This document shows positions 32,206 to 44,652 of a stretch of DNA of 64,000 bases, in pieces. The notes beneath the pieces were generated by a model. The model saw nothing but the letters and a program-made list of their open reading frames with translations. It searched no databases and was not told the DNA's origin. The position numbers and the translations under genes were made by a program. This DNA comes from Conchocele bisecta (Eukaryota > Mollusca > Bivalvia > Lucinida > Thyasiridae): assembly GCA_029237695.1 (NCBI GenBank), contig CM055265.1:84562447-84626446 (forward strand), written 5' to 3'. Position 1 is the first letter of the stretch. Each line of letters opens with the position of its first letter.

Positions 32206-32472
32206 CATTTGAGGCGCGCCATGGGATTTTGTACCTTCGGGTATCTGCGTAATTTCTTGAAATACGTTTACAAAATGATTAATATTTTGCATAAATAAAC
32301 TCAAAAAGTTGACACTATTTCAGAGTACATGCGGAATTTAATTCCGCATGTACTCTGAAATTTGTGTCAACTTTTGACGTCATTTACGGAAAATATTGTA
32401 ACTTTTGTAAACGTATTTCATGAAATTACGCAGATGCCCGAAAGTGCAAAATCCCATGGCGCGCCTCATTTT
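32206..32472. mobile_element. Family M hairpin, complete copy
   Basis: GAGGCGCGCCATGGGATTTT and AAATCCCATGGCGCGCCTCA are the ends. The centre is GTACATGCGGAATTTAATTC CGCATGTAC, and the arms pair over nearly 130 bp. Confidence 0.85.
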
Positions 32473-33291
32473 GTCATGTTTGGACATTTCTGTGTCGTTG
32501 GCTCCTGTGTCGACCCGTTCAATGGTGCCTGCACCACCGTTTGATAGCCCCGCATGTTCGTCGTGGGGTATTACATAAAGAACCTCGCAAAATTCTTTCA
32601 AACTTGATCTATCTCATGTTAATGAATGAAAATCTATCATGATGGCACATGGATGCATTGCATATGTCACCATATGACGAGAGACGAGATTATTCATAAA
32701 TAGCAATAAGACAAATGAATACTAATTGCCACGTACGGTGTATGTGATATATATATATCTGCTAATTTGTTTGCACCAACTCCACCTTATACTGCATGCT
32801 ATACCGTAATTTACGCCTAGCTTCGTTAGCGAAATATTTTTTCTTGGAAGCAATATAAGTATGTTATACATTGACGCGATGACATTGCACCGGTGTCATC
32901 CAATTAGCGACGCTCGTCGGGCCAGTTTTATTATTCATTTAATTGAATAGGCATTTTCAAAAAATAAAAATAGACGATTAAATACAATAAGTTTTAATTA
33001 CTGTCATATATTTATGATATTTTGTCGTTTTATCCCACGTATACATAATTTAATTACCTGCTATATAACAAGAACAAGACATTTGACATACTCCACCACG
33101 CACATAATTTACACGAATGGGATATATTTTTTATATTTCCTAAACTCAATTTATATATTCTATATTAATAATATACATACTTATGAATTGAATGTATACC
33201 CATATTAATCTGGGTTTATTTAGAATGCCGTTTGTCCAATATATTTGTAATTTTGGTAATTCCATAACTGGTTCTAATTTTGGTACTTATA
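32473..33291. other. No gene seen
   Basis: AT-rich intron sequence between family M and family R, with nothing recognised. Confidence 0.5.
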
Positions 33292-33592
33292 TTAACCCAT
33301 TTATGCTGAGTATATGCCATTCTGTTCGCGGAAAATCCTAAATATTTAACTTCTATGCGCTCAGACGTATATGCAACATATACTTTCATTGAGAAACAAC
33401 AAAAATACGAATAAAGTATTTAAAACAAATCATAACCGTATATGTCGCGACCACCATTTGAACCGTCTCGCCGAGACGGTTCAAATGAGTGATCGCAACA
33501 TATACTTTCATTGAGAAATAACAAAAAAATACGAATAAAATATTTAAATCAAATCATACCCGTAAAGATGTATTCACCACGTAATGGGTTAA
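33292..33592. mobile_element. Family R, TTAA-flanked hairpin element
   Basis: TTAACCCATTTATGC opens it and CACGTAATGGGTTAA closes it. The centre is TTGAACCGTCTCGCCGAGAC GGTTCAA-type, flanked on both sides by GCAACATATACTTTCATTG. The ends are piggyBac-like. Confidence 0.78.
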
Positions 33593-33844
33593 TGCGTGTA
33601 CAACGTACAAATGTATTTGCAATTAGTCCCGTCTGTATAAACCTGTGCAGCGATGGAATGGACGAGAGCGGACATGAGAGACAGACAGAAAATAAATCCT
33701 AACGTCGATCAGAAAACCGTGTAGATCATGATTATCGTAAGCGGAAACAACGTTTGACATTGACCCCTGATTGTGCAGCATGGTCATATACAAGTAAAGT
33801 GTTGTTTATTATATATAGTGTCACCACTATTAAAGAGGCCAGTA

Positions 33845-34075
33845 TACGGAGCCCCGCAGGGACATATCATTCTTTTTTTGTTATAATTCGTTCCCACGAA
33901 ATAACAATTCATTCCCACGAATTAACAATTCGTTCCCTCAATTTAACAATTCGTTCCCACGAATTAACAATTCGTTCTCTCAATTTAACAATTCGTTGTT
34001 ATATCGAGGGAACGAATTGTTATTTCGTGGGAACGAAGTAATAAAAACAATCCATGCCCCCTTAGGGGCTCCGTA
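33845..34075. mobile_element. Family A foldback element, copy 4 (short)
   Basis: It has the typical ends TACGGAGCCCCGCAGGGAC and GGGGCTCCGTA. Most units point in the left-arm direction and only two are on the right, so the centre is shifted towards the right end. Confidence 0.85.
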
Positions 34076-34110
34076 CCAGTCAGTTTTTACTTATGAAACT
34101 TTCTCATATC

Positions 34111-34409
34111 TGTAGCCTATATCATCAAAATTGCAAAGTATACTTATCTAGCAAAGTATACTTTGAGGGAGTAATCATTTATTTCCCCCGAAATGCATTA
34201 TGTCATATAGAACTAACGACTGCATATATTTGATGATTAAAAGTATGCAGACTTATTATACTGAATTTATTACATTATCACAGCCAGAATGGCTGTGATA
34301 ATGTAATAAATTCAGTACAATAACAATTAATACATTTATCATAAATGTTTTCCCTCAAAGTATAATTTGCTAGAAAAGTATACTTTGCAATGTTGGTGAA
34401 ATAGGCTAC
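34111..34409. mobile_element. Family F hairpin element, copy 2
   Basis: The complete hairpin has the centre TTATCACAGCCAGAATGGCT and its mirror, and both TAGCCTAT/ATAGGCTA ends. Confidence 0.83.
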
Positions 34410-34517
34410 CGAACACCAGTACTTCCAAATTCCTATCCTATATGCTGCAGGCATCAGTCAGGCAATCGGTATCATACATTTAACTAGCCATATCAGCCCG
34501 AGCGGAGGATCGAACCT

Positions 34518-34767
34518 ATATGCGGCTTTGACTGGATAATCGAGGCTTATGGGAGTTGTGACCAGTGTAGCTCCTAATCAAATAGCACACCCATGTAACC
34601 TGATAACCAACCATCTACATTGTTTGTTAGAATCATGCCGGTGTGTTATTGATGGAATGGCGTCCGGTGCAGATCCTGATCAGACTGTGCGGCGGATGCA
34701 CAGTCTGATCAGGATCTACACTGGTCGCAAAACATACGCACTAATTTTTCTAGTCACAACCATAAAT
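34518..34767. mobile_element. Family D element, copy 7 (minus orientation)
   Basis: ATATGCGGCTTTGACTGGAT and TCTAGTCACAACCATAAAT are the ends. The core GATCAGACTGTGCGGCGGAT with mirror carries a 3-base insertion (GCG) at the centre. Confidence 0.75.
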
Positions 34768-35091
34768 TATGCCCAGTCGTTACCGTTCAACAACACAGTA
34801 TGCTGATAAAAATGATCAATTATCTTAACAGTTAATGATAAGTTAAAAACTAAAAGTCATGTTGGTTGAGTGTAAATGCATAATGGCCGCGGCGATACAT
34901 CAAACTGACAGCATGTCGGCTCCCTGGTCTATAAATAACCTTGGCCTCTTCATTGATGAACACTAAGTGTCTCCGATTGTCAGTCACGTGGAGCGTGTTA
35001 AAACGTAAACAAAAACACAGTCGGTGACTTTTAAACATTCTGCTAGATTATAGAGTATATAAATGCATGTAGTCACCAGTGGTTTACTGAT

Positions 35092-35148
35092 AAATGACAA
35101 ACAGTGCAGACCAGCACAGTCTGATTTTGGTCTGCACTGACCACAATA
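35092..35148. mobile_element. Family D core fragment
   Basis: AACAGTGCAGACCAGCACAG and GATTTTGGTCTGCACTG form a shortened version of the family D core palindrome. Confidence 0.5.
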
Positions 35149-35204
35149 ACGGCGAACCACATTTATGCGTTAGATAGTATATAATTCACATGCGTGCTTT
35201 GCTT

Positions 35205-35716
35205 AAAGATACATGCCCACTCAGTAGGCACAAAATGTTCCAGTTTATATCGGAGACATCATCTGAGACATTTTCTGGCAAAATAAACATTCATTCACGA
35301 TTACCCCACGAATTGATTGGCATTATTATACATTTTATATCAGACGTAACTTTCAACACTGATATCAGAGGCGATAACTGTGTTTCCTTAAAATGTTAAC
35401 GAGCATTGCTATTTATTCTCTGTATTTAGTTTTTGATGTGCAATGATCATACTTTTTACTCTGTCGACAATATTTATTTTTTCAGGTGACGCATTTAATT
35501 TGTATACATAATTAAAAAAAATCATGCCTCATTTGCTCATGAAAATAGCCTGATACCACTGCGAGTCACAATCAGTAAAATCAATATTACTAAATGATTA
35601 TATCCGTATAGCGGTCATTCGTAATGTTTAGAACTGGTGGAATAGTGACACAATTATACACTTATTTAATTCATATAAAGAACATTTTGTGCCTACTGCG
35701 TGGGTATATATCTTTA
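35205..35716. mobile_element. Family O element, copy 2
   Basis: AAAGATACATGCCCACTCAG and TGTGCCTACTGCGTGGGTAT are the ends. The interior (TTTTCTGGCAAAATAAACAT, TTCAGGTGACGCATTTAATT) matches copy 1 along its length. Confidence 0.82.
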
Positions 35717-36081
35717 ACAACGGGACTCGTATTATAATAGTGCCTTTTTAGTGTCACTCACTGTAGTTATTTAGAAATGGTGCTGCACAATTGTCATATT
35801 AACATAATTATGCATTGTGCTATTATTAAACACGCCTTTATATTAACACGTGTATGCATGTAAAACGTAATTTTAATAACCACGTGACATTTAGGTAATG
35901 CTTAACATACTTAGTATTGTATTGTACAGTGTACATATTTATATACACCGACAAAAGACGAGGGACAGAATTGGCAATTAATGAATTACATATTTGCATT
36001 AGGCAAAATATATTGTATAAATATTTATGTATATTCATCGCATGATCAATACACAGAGGGTCTTACATGAGTAATGATTTA

Positions 36082-36214
36082 ATATGATATTTATTAAACG
36101 AGTTTACTGATTTCATGAGAAACGAGGCGTATGCCTCGTTTCTCATGAAATCAGTAACCTCGTTTCGTATGATCGTATGATATCAGTCAACGAGTTTAAT
36201 AACTATTATATTAA
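36082..36214. mobile_element. Family N hairpin, copy in intron 3
   Basis: GAGTTTACTGATTTCATGAG then AAACGAGGCGTATGCCTCGT and mirror form a perfect core, followed by a third partial arm TATCAGTCAACGAGTTTAAT. Confidence 0.82.
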
Positions 36215-36954
36215 AGCATTACAACTGTTAGATGCTATTGTTTTGCATAACCACATCAGTATATCTGTACTGGTCGCCAAACTTGTTATCAGCAACGAGC
36301 TAATTTGCATATGTATTACACTAGTGTAATATGATTTTTATTACACTGTGTTAAGACATGCATACACGATAAACATGCATACACGATAGGCAATTACAGA
36401 GATATTCTAAAGAAAGACACCTTTCACGGGCCACAATGGTGGGTGTATTGTAGTTCCCCCCCCCGATCTCAACGTGCCAATCTATTCAACACCTCATTCC
36501 GCGGTGTGAGTTTGAAATGTTATAATTCATTTGTAATAATGCAATTACTTACGGCAACAACATGTCATACCATCCACCTTATGTTACGTCTAATGTATCG
36601 GATCACATTGCGATGATATAACATTACATGTAATGTTTTTGCATCTTGCATATAAACACTCGCAACAACAGTAATACAGTATTTACGTTAGATACGGGTG
36701 ACGAGGTATGATAAAACGAAGCCTTTAAGATTTGGTCCAATTTATCCATAGGCCAGCATACTCATAATACGGTGTCTCATTTAAGTGTTTCGTCAATTTG
36801 ATAAAGTCATGTCATGCAAAAGTTTCAGATTTTAAAATCGTTCTCGATAATATAAAACTACAGTTGTATTACATACATATTCTGTTTGACTGGAATGATC
36901 GTGTACTATAATTAATAATAAATCCAACATTAATTATATCACCATAATCACAAG

Positions 36955-37215
36955 GATCTGAAGGAGGGGGGGGGGGTGGGGTGCACCCGCTCCCACCTCC
37001 CCGTTTAGCCACGGAGTTTACATATATCACAGTTTACCACCAGTTGGAGTCTGAATTTAAATGCCGTAAAACACAGGAATGTGCATTTACGGACATCTAG
37101 ATTTCAAAATTTGTACAGGGTGGGGGCGGTGGAGCATGCCCCTGGACCCTGCTAGCATACTCGCTCGAAAATAGAACAACCCCCGGTTCCCCAAATGCTG
37201 GATCCGCCCCTGAGT
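36955..37215. repeat. G/C-run region with GGATCCGCCCCTG end
   Basis: A run of 11 G at about 36966 is followed by GGTGGGGTGCACCCGCTCCC, and the stretch closes with CTGGATCCGCCCCTGAG as in the element at 24592. It is probably a degraded related element. The G-run could form a quadruplex. Confidence 0.5.
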
Positions 37216-38064
37216 AATCAGCACCGTTCTATAGTGCCACTCCTGCGATATGCCAGTATAGTAACATAGTATGTATAATGTGGTTGAATTTAACATGTTA
37301 TAAACCCAACCAGGCTTAACTCTTGCATTGTTAAATTAAATTTCATTGTCTGCTTGTGAGTTAGTATTTTCATGTTTCGCGACAAAAACATGCTTTGGCA
37401 GCGTATGAGAATGGAGGCGATTCTCATGTGCTACCAAAGTATGTTGTTATTAAGAAACAGGATAAATATAGAAAATCATCAGACGATAATTCGGTGTCTG
37501 CTTTTTAAGGGATAAATAGTTTGCACTGTTTAATACAAGTATACATCATATACATACAGTTGTTACGTGTTGCTTTCCAATGGATACGATGCATATGTGC
37601 TATCGAAACAAGTTTGCATTCAGAAAAAAACAACAACAACAACATGGAAACAGCAGGCGACAATTCGGTTCTCGCTGTTTGTACTGTTGTTGCGTGAGTG
37701 GGTTTCCACCTAACACAGACCCCACTTCTCACATCAATACGGGTGGGTGTCATTTTGCATATAACTGCGCCACCGGATGTACCCCGAGACAAATGTCATG
37801 TAGATATCATCAAACTCGAGTCGGCATCAAAAGCAACCTTGTTATCAAACTTATTCGACTACGCTATATGTGAGTGAGAACTACAGAATCATGCGACCTT
37901 GTTTTGTAACACGAACAATGGAAACGTATGCATGAATTCTATCAATGTGAACCCATAATCTGCTTACATGATTTTAGTTGCTCCTTACATGCAAAGTAGC
38001 AGTTCGGCCCGTTGAGCACGCGTATTACTAGTACGAATCACGCGGACACTCTCCACTATTTCAC
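37216..38064. other. No gene seen
   Basis: It contains only the small hairpin at 37389 and a CAA run near 37629. Confidence 0.5.
37389..37445. repeat. Small hairpin
   Basis: CATGCTTTGGCAGCGTATGA and TCATGTGCTACCAAAGTATG pair imperfectly around GAATGGAGGCGATT. Confidence 0.55.
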
Positions 38065-38627
38065 TACTGTCTGTTTCACGAAACCTGCCCAAATTATACG
38101 GGCATATAAACAATGTAAAAACAATATTTTTTTCGATAATATTAAATTATATCAAAATTTCAGAATGAGCCTTCTTTTTATTTCATAACATTTGGTCAAA
38201 TATTGATTTTATTGCGAAAAATTATTTCTTTATGGGATAAGTACATGGGGGGAAAAAGAGATGTAGAACCTGAAGGAAAAGTCGAAAAACTAAAAATAAA
38301 TTTGGAAATTGACTCTGACCTGGCTAGATAGCTTGGAAATGGTCTAACTAAGAAAACAAAAGTTACATTTTTAAAATCGGTCCACTATTTCTGAAATTAG
38401 AACAAAAATCCCCATGTTAAATCCCCATAGACATCTTCACAGAGTGGGGATTTAACATGGGGAAATTGTTTTTTCGCAATAAAATCGATATTGGACGAAA
38501 TTTCACAAAATAAAACGAACACTCATTCTTAAATTGTGCTATAATTTAATGTTATCGAAAACAAATATTGTTTTTGCAGTGTTTATATAGTCGTAAACTT
38601 TGGGCAGGTTTCGTGAAACTGACAGTA
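38065..38627. mobile_element. Family J foldback element, complete copy 2
   Basis: TACTGTCTGTTTCACGAAAC opens it and GTTTCGTGAAACTGACAGTA closes it. The centre is CCCCATAGACATCTTCACAG with GAGTGGGGATTTAACATGGG. Confidence 0.82.
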
Positions 38628-38863
38628 GTCTCACCACTACGAGTGTTTCCGGATCTATGCAAAAAATAGATGTGAATATTACACATGCAATCGACAGGAA
38701 GTCAACAGGATATATGACAAATATTCAAATGTTCATACTGTTGTAATTCAGGTAAACAACTATAGCTAATTATAATAAGGTATGTTCGCACGCACATCGT
38801 TGTGTACACAACAGAGTGACGTATACCAGACAAATGTTTTCACAAAGAAAACGAAACACTTAT

Positions 38864-39114
38864 TTAACCCTTACACCGCTATCTTATGTTTTTTGTCGCC
38901 CGCTGTTTATTTTCTATTTTCCATTTTTATCATTAAAAGCATGCATTGACGGCACTTTAGAATAATTTACAACATGCTTTGACAGCACTTCAGAATCATT
39001 TCCATTGGAAATGATTCTGAAGTGCTGTCAAAACATGTTTATTATTGAGAAATAAGGCAAGATATAACAGCAACAGCACACTACAATTGTTGTGTGTAGC
39101 GGTCTAAGCGTTAA
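38864..39114. mobile_element. TTAA-flanked hairpin element (piggyBac-type ends)
   Basis: TTAACCCTTACACCGCT opens it and AGCGGTCTAAGCGTTAA closes it. The centre (about 38973-39043) is a strong hairpin built on CTTTGACAGCACTTCAGAAT and its mirror. It is a single copy in this window. Confidence 0.75.
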
Positions 39115-39449
39115 TACGTAATATAAAACAGGCACAGCGGACACTCATCAGCATATAAAAGATTATTCCACACATATTAGCATCAAAGCCCTAGCCGTCA
39201 TAGCGGGAATAAAACCAGAATAGCAAACCTAAACGGGCATTCGACAAGGTAAAGCAAGTCATCAAGTTACTTTCTAGGCGTGAGCTTCATCTGCATGCAG
39301 TTCTAGTTTCTTAGATGTATTTTCCAAACCACTACAGAAAGCAAGTATACTACATTATCTCCTGACAATGACTTTTAATTGGTTATATTTTCACATCGGT
39401 TTTAATGTCCACTACAACATCCACACGTACCACCCATTACGTTTGTACC

Positions 39450-39494
39450 AATGCACGATTACGTAACCCATTTGTTATTTGTAATCGTGCATTG
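39450..39494. repeat. Small hairpin
   Basis: AATGCACGATTAC and GTAATCGTGCATT are a perfect 13-bp pair with an 18-nt loop. Confidence 0.65.
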
Positions 39495-39718
39495 CTACAA
39501 CAACATGTTTGTTGACTCATTTCAACCAATTTGCACTTGATGAATATATTCCTGTACACGTCACTATGACCACCTGGCAGCTCCGATCTCTACCCATTCA
39601 ACCAGAAAACGGGTACAATGGTACATGCGGTCGGATAGAAAACAAGTGCTTGCTTATTACATACAATCATGCCATGTGAGGTATAAAACCGAAGTGTCAC
39701 GACGTCAACACGCTATCA

Positions 39719-40109
39719 TACGGAGCCTCACAGGCGACGAATACTTTTTTTATTAATTCGTTCCCACGAAATAACAATTCGTTCCCTCAATTTAACAATT
39801 CGTTCCCACGAAATAACAATTCGTTCCCCCGGGAACGAATTGTTAATTCGTGGGAAAGAATTGTTATATCGTGGGAACGAATTGTTAATTCGAGGGAACG
39901 AATTGTTAAATTGAGGGAACGAATTGTTAAATTGAGGGAACGAGTTGTCATTTCGTGGGAACGAATTATTAATTCGAGGGAACGAATTGTTAATTCGTGG
40001 GAACGAATTGTTATATCGAGGGAACGAATTGTTAAATTTAGGGAACGAATTTTGAATTCGTGGTAACGAATTAATAAATAAAAATCCATGTCCCCTGCGC
40101 GGCTACGTA
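39719..40109. mobile_element. Family A foldback element, copy 5
   Basis: TACGGAGCCTCACAGGCGAC on the left mirrors the right end GCGCGGCTACGTA. The units invert at TTCCCCCGGGAA near 39831, and the long right arm shows the 5-unit order. Confidence 0.85.
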
Positions 40110-40541
40110 CTATCACTATCGTTAAGGATAAAACACCTACAACGAATGCATAGTGGACAGCTTATTCTGATCTGGGGATCAGCTGGTCGCGTACGTCATG
40201 GAACCCATTTTGACCGTGGACAATCCATGTGCAAGGAGCGCAATCTTCACGAATGGAGGGGTGGACTATGAATTACCGCATTGTTGTCGAGAGATACCAA
40301 TCTACAGCCATGCCCCTTGCATGTAAGATGAAACTGCGTCATTTGAATAAAATCTGTGAATGAATTTAAACATTGAATCCGATAGTATCGCGTAATTACG
40401 TTGGTTACGGTTTTAAATAGTCGCACGCCAGTATTCGCTAGCCAATTAACCGCACATGGTGTATGGCCATAATATAAATGATATATGCGACAACATAATA
40501 CATGTCATCTTGATCGGACACCGAACATGTAAAATCCATTA

Positions 40542-40804
40542 TACAGTGGAACCCCTTTAAACCGAACATCCTTGCGACATCGGTGTATTACATTATGACC
40601 AATTTCACTGTCAAATATCGCTGATGTTTATGATTGCAAAGCATACACAGGCATGTATTCAGTGGTCATACATCAAACATACAGTGAAACATCTCTAAAA
40701 CGGACACCCTGTGGGGTGTCCGGTTTAGAGAGGTGTCACTGTATATATGATACTGAATCTGTAATACAGTGGAACCGCTCTATATATCTCTCTTTTTCAC
40801 TGTA
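40542..40804. mobile_element. Cluster of three family G MITEs
   Basis: Copies lie at about 40542-40609 (worn), 40680-40743 (good hairpin with ACACCCTGTGGGGTGT at the centre) and 40765-40804 (interior lost). Confidence 0.75.
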
Positions 40805-40854
40805 GTGTCAGATACAGAATCTTTCCCAATTACCATGTCCGTGAGGGCTTTTCC

Positions 40855-41159
40855 AGTAGCCGATTTCACCAACATTGCAAAGTATACTTTTCTAGCAAAG
40901 TATACTTTGGGGGAGTAATCATTTATTTTTCCGGAAATGCATTATTTCATACAGAACTAACGACTGCATATATGTGATGATTAAAAGTATGCAGAATTAT
41001 TATACTGAATTTATTACATTATCACAGCCATTTTGGCTGTGATAATGTAATAAATTCAGTATAATAAAAATTAATAAATTTATCCTTAATTGAACATTTC
41101 TCCCTCAAAGTATACTTTGCTAGAAAAATATACTTTGCAATGTTGGTGAAATAGGCTAC
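40855..41159. mobile_element. Family F hairpin element, copy 3
   Basis: The complete hairpin runs from TAGCCGATTTCACCAACATT to AATGTTGGTGAAATAGGCTA, with centre CACAGCCATTTTGGCTGTG. Confidence 0.83.
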
Positions 41160-41960
41160 AGAATTAATAAGAAATGGCTGGAACTGAAGCTACATTGAAG
41201 AAAGTTGGTTAAGATGGATGATGCTGGCTGGTGTGACTTGTAATGCAGGACAAAACGATATTTGTTGAAACTGTATTGTATTGAGGTATACACTTTCATG
41301 TAAACATTTTAAACAATTCCAAATATACTGGATGATGACCAGAATACAATTTTGCTTGAAAATAAAACATCACCGTCACTGAATTTTAGAATATGTACAG
41401 ATTGTATATCAATATTCTTTCTCGAACAAAACCACACAAGTAACCTTATATGTGTTTTATGTATATGACAGGCAAGACTCGATAGCCTCCCTTTATGTTC
41501 ATGATAGTTGTAGTACTTTGCCAATTAAAATATATTGTCAATATATAATAATTATATTCCAGAAGTCGATCAATCCACACGCCCTAGTCAAATTATCTAT
41601 ACACTTGCATAATAAAATGATGAAATGCATGCACATGGAACATTAGATGGAGAATATGAAGATACCCATATTACTGACAGTGCTTTGTCATAGTGTAATC
41701 TTATCTCTTTTGAACCAGACTTTGACAATTCAAGACAGAACAAATAACATTCACCATTGTAAATACTGTTATCTGATATACAGTGTACATGCATTCAGTT
41801 GACACTCACTATGCAGGATTACGCCTTTATGGCCTTTGCCGTTTCCAATAATTCTCAACAATACAGGTCATGTGCTGCCAGAACGTGCTTTTCGAAAGGT
41901 AACAGGTATCAACCAAACAAAACAAAACAAAAACAGATAAACACAGAATATATACACTAA
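41160..41960. other. No gene seen
   Basis: Intron sequence without recognisable repeats. Confidence 0.5.
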
Positions 41961-42224
41961 TAGGTTAGTGCCGTGAATGGGAAAACATATCTGGCGCGGC
42001 ACGGAAACGGGATGGGCTCGGCGCCGAGCCCATCCCGTTTCCGTGCCGCGCCAGATATGTTTTCCCATTCACGGCACTAACCTACTATTCTATTTATCCC
42101 GTCAACACCTACAAATAGCTTTAACATGCAAAACATAACCACAGCCGCATCCTCAAGATCAGAGAATCTACTAGTATGACAACCGCACATATTCATACGC
42201 AGTGATTAGGTTGACGGGATAAAT
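41961..42224. mobile_element. Family K element, copy 3, with perfect palindrome
   Basis: Positions 41961-42084 are a perfect 124-bp palindrome with no spacer (62-bp arms, centre GGCTCGGCGCCGAGCC). It is followed by the TTTATCCCGTCAACACC ... GGTTGACGGGATAAA section found in the other copies. Confidence 0.85.
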
Positions 42225-42590
42225 GACGTTCTTTTCCCGCCTTTCAACGGTTTATAAAGTCATTGTGACTACATCGGATAGTGAATTAACACCAAACGGT
42301 AGGATTATGATACATTTATCATGGGATGGCAATCTTTTCATTGCGTTTGATTATGGCATCTATGCGTTCATGAGCGTGTTTATATCACATAGCTCAAACA
42401 TAGGACCATTCGAAATCCCCAGAAGCTATCGTTATCGCCCCTGTCACTCATATGTCAGCTACATTCGGATAGCTTCGCTACATTACTAACGCAGCGGAAT
42501 GTCCATTTCTAATGAAGCGCGCAGCGATACCGTGTTTATTAACCAACTTCCCAATAAGCCAGCGTTCCCAATACCATGACGTGATGACTA

Positions 42591-42826
42591 TACGGAGCGC
42601 CGCGGGGGACATGGATTTTTTTTATTAATTCGTTCCTACGAAATAACAATTCGTTCCCTCAAATTAACAATTCGTTCCCTCGAATTAATAATTCGTTCCC
42701 ACTAAATGACAATGGAACGAATTGTTAAATTGAAGATACGAATTATTATTTCGTGGAAACGAATTGTTATTTCGTAGGAACGAATTAATAAAAAAAATAA
42801 TTCAACGTCCCCTGCGGGGCTCCGTA
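42591..42826. mobile_element. Family A foldback element, copy 6 (short)
   Basis: TACGGAGCGCCGCGGGGGAC on the left and CCCCTGCGGGGCTCCGTA on the right are nearly intact. Only about seven 21-bp units remain, and the centre is deleted. Confidence 0.85.
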
Positions 42827-42948
42827 TGACAGTAACCAAACTTGCTACCAATCGGTGTATTAGTTCAATGCAGATTCTGATGATCATCATAATTACACAA
42901 GACAACATGAAAACGAGTTGGGATAACATGACCAGATATTGATGTTAG

Positions 42949-43167
42949 TACAGTGGAACCTCTCTAAACCGGACAACAAGGAAACATATGTGATCTTATT
43001 TTTGATGGATTTCTTAGTCATGTATCTCAAGTGATAACGTCTGTTCATGATCGCATAGCTCATAACTGTGGCTCGGAATGGTCAAATGCCTGATTTACAA
43101 TGAAACCTCTCTAAACCGGACACCCTGGGGACCTCCCAGTGTGTCCGTTTTAGAGAGGTTTCACTGT
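42949..43167. mobile_element. Compound family G element, copy 1 (219 bp)
   Basis: A left family G end (TACAGTGGAACCTCTCTAAA) is followed by about 125 bp of unique sequence (ATGTGATCTTATTTTTGATG and GTTCATGATCGCATA). Then comes a whole family G hairpin. The same arrangement and exact length recur at 60546-60764. Confidence 0.8.
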
Positions 43168-44411
43168 AGTATGTCTTTATTAAATACAGTTTAACAAGTA
43201 AACTGTATACGACATAAATACAATGCAAGCCGGTATATTTAAATCATATGTACGTTAGTATGTCTCAAACAAATGTAAAATACACATGGAACATATATAT
43301 CCCAACATTCTTCATATCGCCACTCTACATGAAATATGAACCTTTTTCTTCCAAAGATTTGTTTTTGTTAGCCATGATGGGCGAGTTTCATGGATATCTT
43401 GTGTTGCAATTACAATTTCAGACATGATTCTGGAAGTCGAATAATTTCGCGCACCTGCAGGCTATAATTATCTCCCCTGTCGAAGATCGCAGGGCAAATC
43501 TGACCCGTTTCCTATATAATTTAATCATTTTTGAATGCTTCAGACAACTATATTCCAATCGCTAAATCAAATTTAAATGCAGATTTATAATGTTAAATGG
43601 TCATTAAAAATATTATTATCACCATTTAGTATTTTCGTAGTTCTAAATGTGAAATATTATGGCATAAAAATGATGTATTTTTAAGCAAAATTTATCGACT
43701 TACCCCCAAAACATATCGGGTCACGTGACTAGTGATACGTCACGCCGACTTCTAGAATGCCTTACTGTTGTTATATATATATATGTTATGTAGTACGTCA
43801 TAGATATAATTTCTCAATCATGGGCATGCTGAATGCGGAAATTCGATGCCAATGAAAATGTCAGTATTTGTATCAGTGGAACATTTGAAATATAACAAAA
43901 CGGTACTAGTGGTTAGTTCGCTATTTGTACACCCCTCATTGTTCGCTTAAAGGTGTTCATGACACTGAATGATGATATGATTATAATTATTTAACTCAGT
44001 TGCGTAGTCACTCGATGGTTAACAGATACACCTGAAAGATACATGTACATATGCACACTAGTTAACAGGTCCACGTATTCGTTAAGACGAGAATGAGAGA
44101 AATGATAGTCTAGAAGACAGCACTACAACAACTTATGAAGCGGAAATTCCAATTTGGGCTTGTGCTGGAATAATCATATTACTCATATGTGATTACAACC
44201 AGTTTAGTTGCGATTGTGCAGGCTGAACTGTATCTGAACTGTTTGTAGAAAAGTTATATCAGAAAAGGCTTTTGGTGACGTCTTCTGTCTAAGATGTGGC
44301 ACGCAGTTTAATATGCGATGTTAAATGGTCGTGAGATGCTATACTGGTTTCATATACCAATCGCAAACATTTTCCATGAACCGGCTCGCAAACGGGTTCG
44401 AACGCGCAATC
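43168..44411. other. Long repeat-poor intron stretch
   Basis: No family is recognised over 1.2 kb, apart from a TA run near 43771. It could hold regulatory sequence, but no specific site stands out. Confidence 0.45.
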
Positions 44412-44652
44412 TTAATGTGGCTGTGACTGGAGAAATTGGTATTATGTGTTTTGCGACCAGTGTAGATCCAGATCAGCCTGTGCTTTCGCACAGGCTGATC
44501 AGGATCTGCACTGTTCGTCATTTCATTAATTAACCACCCGCCAAGCTTCCAAGAAGCGAGATAGACTGTTTTTAGGCTACAGGAGGGTGCTGTTTGATCA
44601 TAACTTATACTGGTCACAAATCCCATTAGCCCCATTTCTCCAGGCACAATCT
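44412..44652. mobile_element. Family D element, copy 8 (complete)
   Basis: AATGTGGCTGTGACTGGAGA and CATTTCTCCAGGCAC are the ends. The core is strong: GATCCAGATCAGCCTGTGC, TTTC, then the exact mirror GCACAGGCTGATCAGGATC. Confidence 0.8.
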
